Shown here: positions 6,843 to 10,048 of the stretch, piece by piece
Layout: each line of letters starts with the position of its first letter
How positions within the stretch are numbered: the stretch's first letter is position 1
Assembly: GCA_002338715.1 (NCBI GenBank)
Contig: DDIR01000074.1
Span: 1-10,048, forward strand
Direction of reading: 5' to 3'
Source: Phycisphaerales bacterium UBA1845
GTDB taxonomy: Bacteria; Planctomycetota; Phycisphaerae; UBA1845
Length of the DNA: 10,048 bases
The notes under the pieces: generated by a model
What the model saw: only the letters and a program-made list of their open reading frames with translations
The model's database searches: none
Told to the model about the DNA's origin: nothing
Translations under genes and position numbers: made by a program

Positions 6843-7639
6843 GCCTCGACGACCAAAGGACACGTGTATTGATCACCGTGATGACATATCCTCATCCGAG
6901 CCCTAAGTACACTGAACTCGTATGCACAGCCGGGATTGATGAAGATGGACAATGGGTCCGTTTGTATCCCATCGACTATAGGTATCGTCCATCGAATCAA
7001 CAATTTCACAAGTACCAGTGGATCAGCGTTGACTTGGCACCATCGGGACAGGGAAACGACAACCGGGCGGAGAGCCGCAAGCCAAACCTCAATTCTATAA
7101 AGATCCTCGAACCTCCAATACCAACGACTGGCGACTGGGCAGAGCGACGGGCGATCATTGATCGCCTGCCCCACCGAACGGTCAACGAATGCAAGGCGCT
7201 CTACGAATCGGAGCGAGTCTCCCTCTCCGTCGTCCGTCCTGTACGAGTCCATGATCTTGAGATTCGACCGGCTGATTCTGAGTGGAAACCGAAGTGGAAA
7301 GCCCAGTTCAAGCAGCTGCGCCTATTCGAGAGTCCACCAAAGCCGCTTCGTAGGTTACCATACACCTTTCACTACAGATTTGAGTGTGCCGACAGCGAAA
7401 AACCTCACACGGCGATGATCGAAGACTGGGAGTTGGGTGTTCTCTTCTTGAAAGAGGCCGATCGTCTCGGATCAGACGAGGCAGCTGCGCGCAGCGTGAA
7501 GAACAAGTTTCTCAACGAAATGTGCGCGCCCGACAGAGACACTTGTTTTTTCATGGGCACACGCTTTCCATACAACACTTGGCTGGTAATTGGCGTATTC
7601 TGGCCGCCCAAAACTGTGCAGCGCTCGCTGTTTGAATGA
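6839..7639 (+). CDS. Uncharacterised partner protein of the DUF488 fusion
   Basis: 266 residues from GTG 6839, whose GTGA overlaps the TGA of the DUF488 gene; a frame extension back to 6803 is less likely. Conserved-looking blocks: TYPHPSPKYTELVCTAGIDE (16-35) with GQWVRLYPIDYR (37-48); FHKYQWI (56-62); RLFESPPKPLRRLPYTFHYR (161-180); AMIEDWELGVLFLKEA (192-207); FFMGTRFPYNTWLVIGVFWP (237-256). These clustered W, Y, P and charged residues suggest a folded beta-rich protein. No signal peptide, membrane segment or known catalytic motif is identified. The family seems to occur next to DUF488 proteins (general recollection, not checked). The overlap implies a two-component system with fixed stoichiometry. 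Confidence 0.82.
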   Translation: MSLDDQRTRVLITVMTYPHPSPKYTELVCTAGIDEDGQWVRLYPIDYRYRPSNQQFHKYQWISVDLAPSGQGNDNRAESRKPNLNSIKILEPPIPTTGDWAERRAIIDRLPHRTVNECKALYESERVSLSVVRPVRVHDLEIRPADSEWKPKWKAQFKQLRLFESPPKPLRRLPYTFHYRFECADSEKPHTAMIEDWELGVLFLKEADRLGSDEAAARSVKNKFLNEMCAPDRDTCFFMGTRFPYNTWLVIGVFWPPKTVQRSLFE

Positions 7640-7713
7640 TGGGCGATTTTGGGTGACAACGAGCCTTCCGCAGCTTCGTTGGCACTACGCCTCCTAGTAC
7701 CAATCCCTCGGGC

Positions 7714-8169
7714 TTACGTCCATGGTCCGATATAGAATGCCTCAAACATGAGCATCACGGCCTTTCTTGCCTCGTCTTCAAGTTCACTTCTTTGGCCCCA
7801 CATTTGATCGACTGTGATGGCAGGAGAGCTTGGGCTCACATGAATAAGCGAATTTCGTCTAACTCGGAGTTCTTGTAACTCTGGATTCGCACCTGCATCA
7901 TTGATCAAGTTCTTCGTGTTGCCTTTGAAGCCAGGTACTTCAGTTTCTCTCAACGCTGCGTCCACAACTGCCATGGAAAGCACGATCACAGCTAACCACG
8001 CACCCGCACAGAACGCCGCCTGGACTTCCGCCGTAAGTGCACATGCCTGCTCACTCACGAGGTAAGAACCATCGCCGCGCGACTGCTCTTCGACCCCCTC
8101 AAACCAAAGTCGTCTTTGTTCCCATTGCTCTAACGAAGGATGATCTAGATGGTCCATGGTCTTGGTCAC
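7714..8169 (-). CDS. HEPN-like small protein (possible RNase)
   Basis: 151 residues from GTG 8169, which has AGAAGG just upstream (short spacing); ATG 8157 (147 residues) is possible. Residues ~43-75 form a long hydrophobic helix with AGAWLAVIVLSMAVVDAALRE, the pattern of the HEPN-fold helix (A-G-x-x-x-A-x-x-L...E/D-A-x-L-R). LQELRVRRNSLIH (98-110) carries R105-N-x3-H110, the Rx4-6H catalytic signature of HEPN ribonucleases. A second C-terminal helix (RSELEDEARKAVMLMFEAFY) follows. HEPN proteins act as RNA-cutting toxins, abortive-infection effectors and Cas13/Csm6 nucleases, or as inactive small-protein partners. The hydrophobic stretch could be misread as a membrane segment. It faces the DUF488 operon and is divergent from the structured region at 8222-8460. 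Activity is inferred from the motif. Confidence 0.72.
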   Translation of the reverse strand: MTKTMDHLDHPSLEQWEQRRLWFEGVEEQSRGDGSYLVSEQACALTAEVQAAFCAGAWLAVIVLSMAVVDAALRETEVPGFKGNTKNLINDAGANPELQELRVRRNSLIHVSPSSPAITVDQMWGQRSELEDEARKAVMLMFEAFYIGPWT

Positions 8170-8224
8170 TCGCCTTCTGAGAGGTCGTCTCTATATGCGT
8201 AACAAATTCAAACTAAAAATGAGT

Positions 8225-8259
8225 CGAGTATTGTACTCGCAATTCCCGCAACGTATAAG
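8225..8259 (+). promoter_or_regulatory. Promoter with palindromic operator between HEPN gene and phage structure genes
   Basis: A perfect palindrome CGAGTA-TTG-TACTCG (8225-8239) covers a -35-like TTGTAC (8231-8236). After a 17-base spacer comes TATAAG (8254-8259; 5 of 6 match to TATAAT). A start near 8266 would be followed by the structured element. On the minus strand the palindrome also contains TACAAT, a possible -10 for the HEPN gene, so a bound protein could control both directions. No protein is known to bind here. Confidence 0.5.
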
Positions 8260-8265
8260 TTTTAT

Positions 8266-8460
8266 GGACAACCAAACCGGGCATTCCCGGAGGCGAGCGG
8301 TCGGCGGCTGATCCCCGTCGGACTCGTTTTTGCCAGCAATCGTGACGCCGTGCAGGGCTGCACCCCTGCGTGGCGTTTTTTTGTGGGCATCGTCTCTGGG
8401 AATGCCTGACGGTTGCAGGCGCTGCGACGAATTCATTGCGACCGCAGATGTAGGTCAATG
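8266..8460 (+). ncRNA. Candidate structured small RNA or structured leader
   Basis: No gene is seen in 8170-8478, but the + strand folds densely. P1: 8278-8296 pairs with 8390-8408, 19 consecutive pairs (three G-U). P2: 8302-8307 with 8315-8320. P3: TGCC 8331-8334 with GGCA 8386-8389, continuous with P1. P4: 8345-8357 with 8364-8376, 13 pairs. P5: 8412-8418 with 8422-8428. P6: CATT/GACC (8434-8443, two-base bulge) with GGTCAATG (8453-8460). A competing small hairpin CCGGG-CATT-CCCGG lies at 8277-8290. In these stems all seven non-Watson-Crick pairs are G-T on this strand, so they would mismatch in an antisense RNA (I allowed only G-U, so this is mild support). A promoter lies upstream. It may be a free RNA ending at the T7 run (8382) or a leader of the downstream gene. 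No known RNA family recognised. Confidence 0.45.
8345..8382 (+). terminator. Strong rho-independent terminator hairpin plus T7
   Basis: Arms 8345-8357 and 8364-8376 pair over 13 positions (two G-U) around a 6-base loop, immediately followed by seven Ts (8376-8382). It has no + strand gene directly upstream: the previous gene on that strand ends at 7639, and 7714-8169 is antisense. It therefore probably ends a short transcript from the 8225-8259 promoter, or attenuates transcription into gpW/portal. A weaker hairpin with TTTTT (8294-8331) lies just before it. Confidence 0.7.
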
Positions 8461-8478
8461 GGACGTACATGGTGACTG

Positions 8479-8673
8479 ATGACTGACGAACTGGCCAATG
8501 CGATCAAGGACAACGCCACGGGGCCGAAGCGTGCTCAGGGCGATTCCGGCAGCGTGGAGCAGCATTCGCTGAAAGACCAGATTGATGCCGACCGGTATCT
8601 GGCGTCGAAGGATGCGGCGAAGAAGGGCTTGGGCGTGCGGATGACCAAGGTGATTCCGCCGGGAGCGACGTAG
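8479..8673 (+). CDS. Small phage protein in the gpW position (head-tail joining region)
   Basis: 64 residues: hydrophilic and Gly/Asp/Gln-rich at first (GPKRAQGDSGSVEQHSLKDQ), then an IDADRYLASKDAAKKG helix and the tail VRMTKVIPPGAT. This 'DRYLASK-A-KKGLG-R-TK-PPG' pattern is typical of short proteins just upstream of lambda-type portals in environmental phages; it holds the genome slot of lambda gpW, but I cannot confirm the gpW fold. The ATG has no clear ribosome site. A four-residue open frame from ATG 8469 overlaps it and could couple translation. The next gene starts 17 bases after its stop. Confidence 0.75.
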   Translation: MTDELANAIKDNATGPKRAQGDSGSVEQHSLKDQIDADRYLASKDAAKKGLGVRMTKVIPPGAT

Positions 8674-8690
8674 TCTGGAGTAATGAGACA

Positions 8691-10048
8691 GTGCTGAAAT
8701 GGCTGCGACAACTCGGTGCGAAGAAGGTGAGTGCGAACGATGGATCGCGCGGTCGCGCCGTTTTCGTGCGCGGTAAATACGACTCTGCTCAGACCACCCT
8801 CGAGAATCGCCGTCACTGGATCAACGCCGACCATCTTTCGGCCAACTCTGCGATCAGCGCTGAGGTACGCCGTACGCTCCGCAGCCGGACGCGGTACGAG
8901 GTCGCGAACAACTCGTATGCCAAGGGCATCGTGCTGACGTTGGCCAACTACGTGGTGGGCACGGGTCCTCGGCTGCAAATGCTCACCGACGATCCGGCCG
9001 TCAACCGTGTTATCGAAAAAGAGTTCACCCGCTGGGCCAAGGCCATCGGTCTGGCGCACAAGCTGCGGACCATGCGTATCGGCCAGTGCGAATCTGGCGA
9101 GTGCTTCGGCCTTCTGGCTACCAACCCGCGTGTGAGTGCGCCGGTGCAACTCGATGTGCGGCTGATCGAAGCCGATCAGGTCGCGACGCCATGGCCGGCC
9201 GCCCGACGTGACACCAATGTTGTTGACGGCATCATCCTCGACGAATTCGGTAACCCGGTCGCGTACTCGATTCTGCGGCGGCATCCTGGCGATGGCTCCG
9301 CGCTTCGCGTGGGCGGTGCTGAATTCGACTTGCTGCCAGCTGATTCGGTAATTCATCTGTTTCGGGCAGAGCGCCCGGGTCAGAATCGCGGCGTGCCTGA
9401 AGTGACCTCGTCGCTTTCATTGTTCGCCACGCTTCGGCGCTACACGCTTGCGGTACTTGCCTCAGCTGAACAAGCGGCTTTGCCGTCTGGCGTGATCTAC
9501 ACCGATGCGCCGGCGGACGCGGAAGCTGCCGGCGTTGAGCCGATGGATGCTGTCGAGATGGATCGCGGCACTTGGTTGACCATGCCCTTCGGCTGGAAGA
9601 TCGGCCAACTCAAGGCCGAGCAACCCACGACCGTATATGGCGACTTCAAGCACGAAGTGATCAATGAGATCGCACGCTGTCTGAATATGCCGTTCAACAT
9701 CGCAGCCGGCAATTCCAGTGGATACAACTACGCCTCAGGCCGGTTGGACCATCAGGCGTTCTTCAAAGCCATTCGCATCGATCAAGCATACCTCGGGGAT
9801 ATGGTCCTCGACCGCGTTTTCAAGGCGTGGATCGACGAAGCGGTTCTTATTGAGGGCTATCTGCCGCAAGTGGTGCGCACGCTCGATGTCGATTTGCCGC
9901 ATCAGTGGTTCTGGGATGGCTTTGAGCATGTCGATCCGGCGAAGGAAGCGAACGCACAGGCCACCCGGTTGGCGAGCAAGACGACGACACTTGCAGCGGA
10001 ATATGCCAAGGCTGGCCTCGACTGGGAGAGCGAACTGCGGCAACGCGC
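8691..10048 (+). CDS. Lambda-type phage portal protein (3' partial)
   Basis: The frame is open to the window end (452 codons visible). The start is GTG 8691 (MLKWLRQLG) with GGAG at 8677-8680; the earlier ATG 8683 is out of frame and stops at once. Portal-family hallmarks: YDSAQTTLENRRHW (30-43), then RTRYEVANNSYAKGI (66-80) with VVGTGPRLQ (88-96), then RPGQNRGVPEVTSSL and later NIAAGNSSGYNYASGRLDHQ. The portal is the dodecameric ring at one head vertex through which DNA is packaged, and it docks the terminase. Normally it sits almost directly after terL and gpW; here it is ~3 kb from terL because of the cargo segment. No broken motif is seen. Confidence 0.95.
   Translation, partial: MLKWLRQLGAKKVSANDGSRGRAVFVRGKYDSAQTTLENRRHWINADHLSANSAISAEVRRTLRSRTRYEVANNSYAKGIVLTLANYVVGTGPRLQMLTDDPAVNRVIEKEFTRWAKAIGLAHKLRTMRIGQCESGECFGLLATNPRVSAPVQLDVRLIEADQVATPWPAARRDTNVVDGIILDEFGNPVAYSILRRHPGDGSALRVGGAEFDLLPADSVIHLFRAERPGQNRGVPEVTSSLSLFATLRRYTLAVLASAEQAALPSGVIYTDAPADAEAAGVEPMDAVEMDRGTWLTMPFGWKIGQLKAEQPTTVYGDFKHEVINEIARCLNMPFNIAAGNSSGYNYASGRLDHQAFFKAIRIDQAYLGDMVLDRVFKAWIDEAVLIEGYLPQVVRTLDVDLPHQWFWDGFEHVDPAKEANAQATRLASKTTTLAAEYAKAGLDWESELRQR

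Noticed and set aside
7658..7680. Hairpin AACGA-GC / GC-T-TCGTT between the convergent genes
   Set aside because: Bulged 7-bp stem without a T-run on either side; too weak to call a terminator.
8264..8311. 15-codon open frame (MDNQTGHSRRRAVGG) before the terminator, like a leader peptide
   Set aside because: No ribosome site, and the predicted transcript start (~8266) falls inside the start codon; no regulatory codon run.
8280..8406. Terminal inverted repeats of a MITE or insertion sequence
   Set aside because: The repeat arms could be seen this way, but no target-site duplication and no second copy are visible, and the internal stems with G-U pairs fit an RNA better.
8191..8470. Minus-strand open frames of 81-85 codons across the structured region
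   Set aside because: No ribosome site, no protein-like pattern; they arise from the paired, GC-rich hairpin arms.
1..10048. CRISPR array, tRNA or rRNA genes, integrase or attachment site
   Set aside because: No regularly spaced repeats, cloverleaf sequence or recombinase gene was found on either strand by reading.

Overview
The window is a piece of a tailed-phage (siphovirus/lambda-like) genome or prophage at roughly 55-60% GC. Terminase, a gpW-position protein and a lambda-type portal lie in the usual head-module order on the + strand. The host is not fixed by the sequence. A lysine-tailed HARE-HTH protein and the general protein style would suit a planctomycete or another environmental GC-rich bacterium, but that is inference.

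Layout. 1-1281 (+) is the 3' part of a ParB-domain/DNA methyltransferase fusion. 1356-2948 (-) is a compact operon of five small genes; four have strong AAGGAG-type ribosome sites and one is a HARE-HTH protein. A hairpin at 1309-1334 lies where the methyltransferase and this operon converge. 2949-3139 is a divergent control region with short iterated repeats. 3140-5830 (+) holds a small terminase-small-subunit-like gene, the large terminase, and a small NrdR-like zinc-ribbon gene overlapping it by 4 bases. 5831-8478 is a cargo ('moron') segment wedged between terminase and the gpW/portal genes, which are normally adjacent. It holds a two-gene operon (a winged-helix-like/DUF488 fusion plus an uncharacterised partner overlapping it by 4 bases), an opposing small gene with a HEPN-type RNase motif, and a strikingly structured intergenic stretch (about 8222-8460). 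8479-10048 (+) returns to phage structure genes: the small gpW-position protein and the portal, cut by the window end.

The main candidate for something new is the cargo segment. Reading the + strand of 8266-8460, I can fold a 19-bp closing stem (8278-8296 with 8390-8408), an internal 13-bp hairpin followed by T7, and further hairpins. A promoter-like TATAAG sits just upstream, and a 15-base palindrome covers the promoter. The HEPN-motif gene is divergently transcribed from this same stretch. A HEPN RNase-like protein paired with a structured small RNA is a plausible RNA-regulated toxin or abortive-infection module, but this is a hypothesis from sequence pattern alone.
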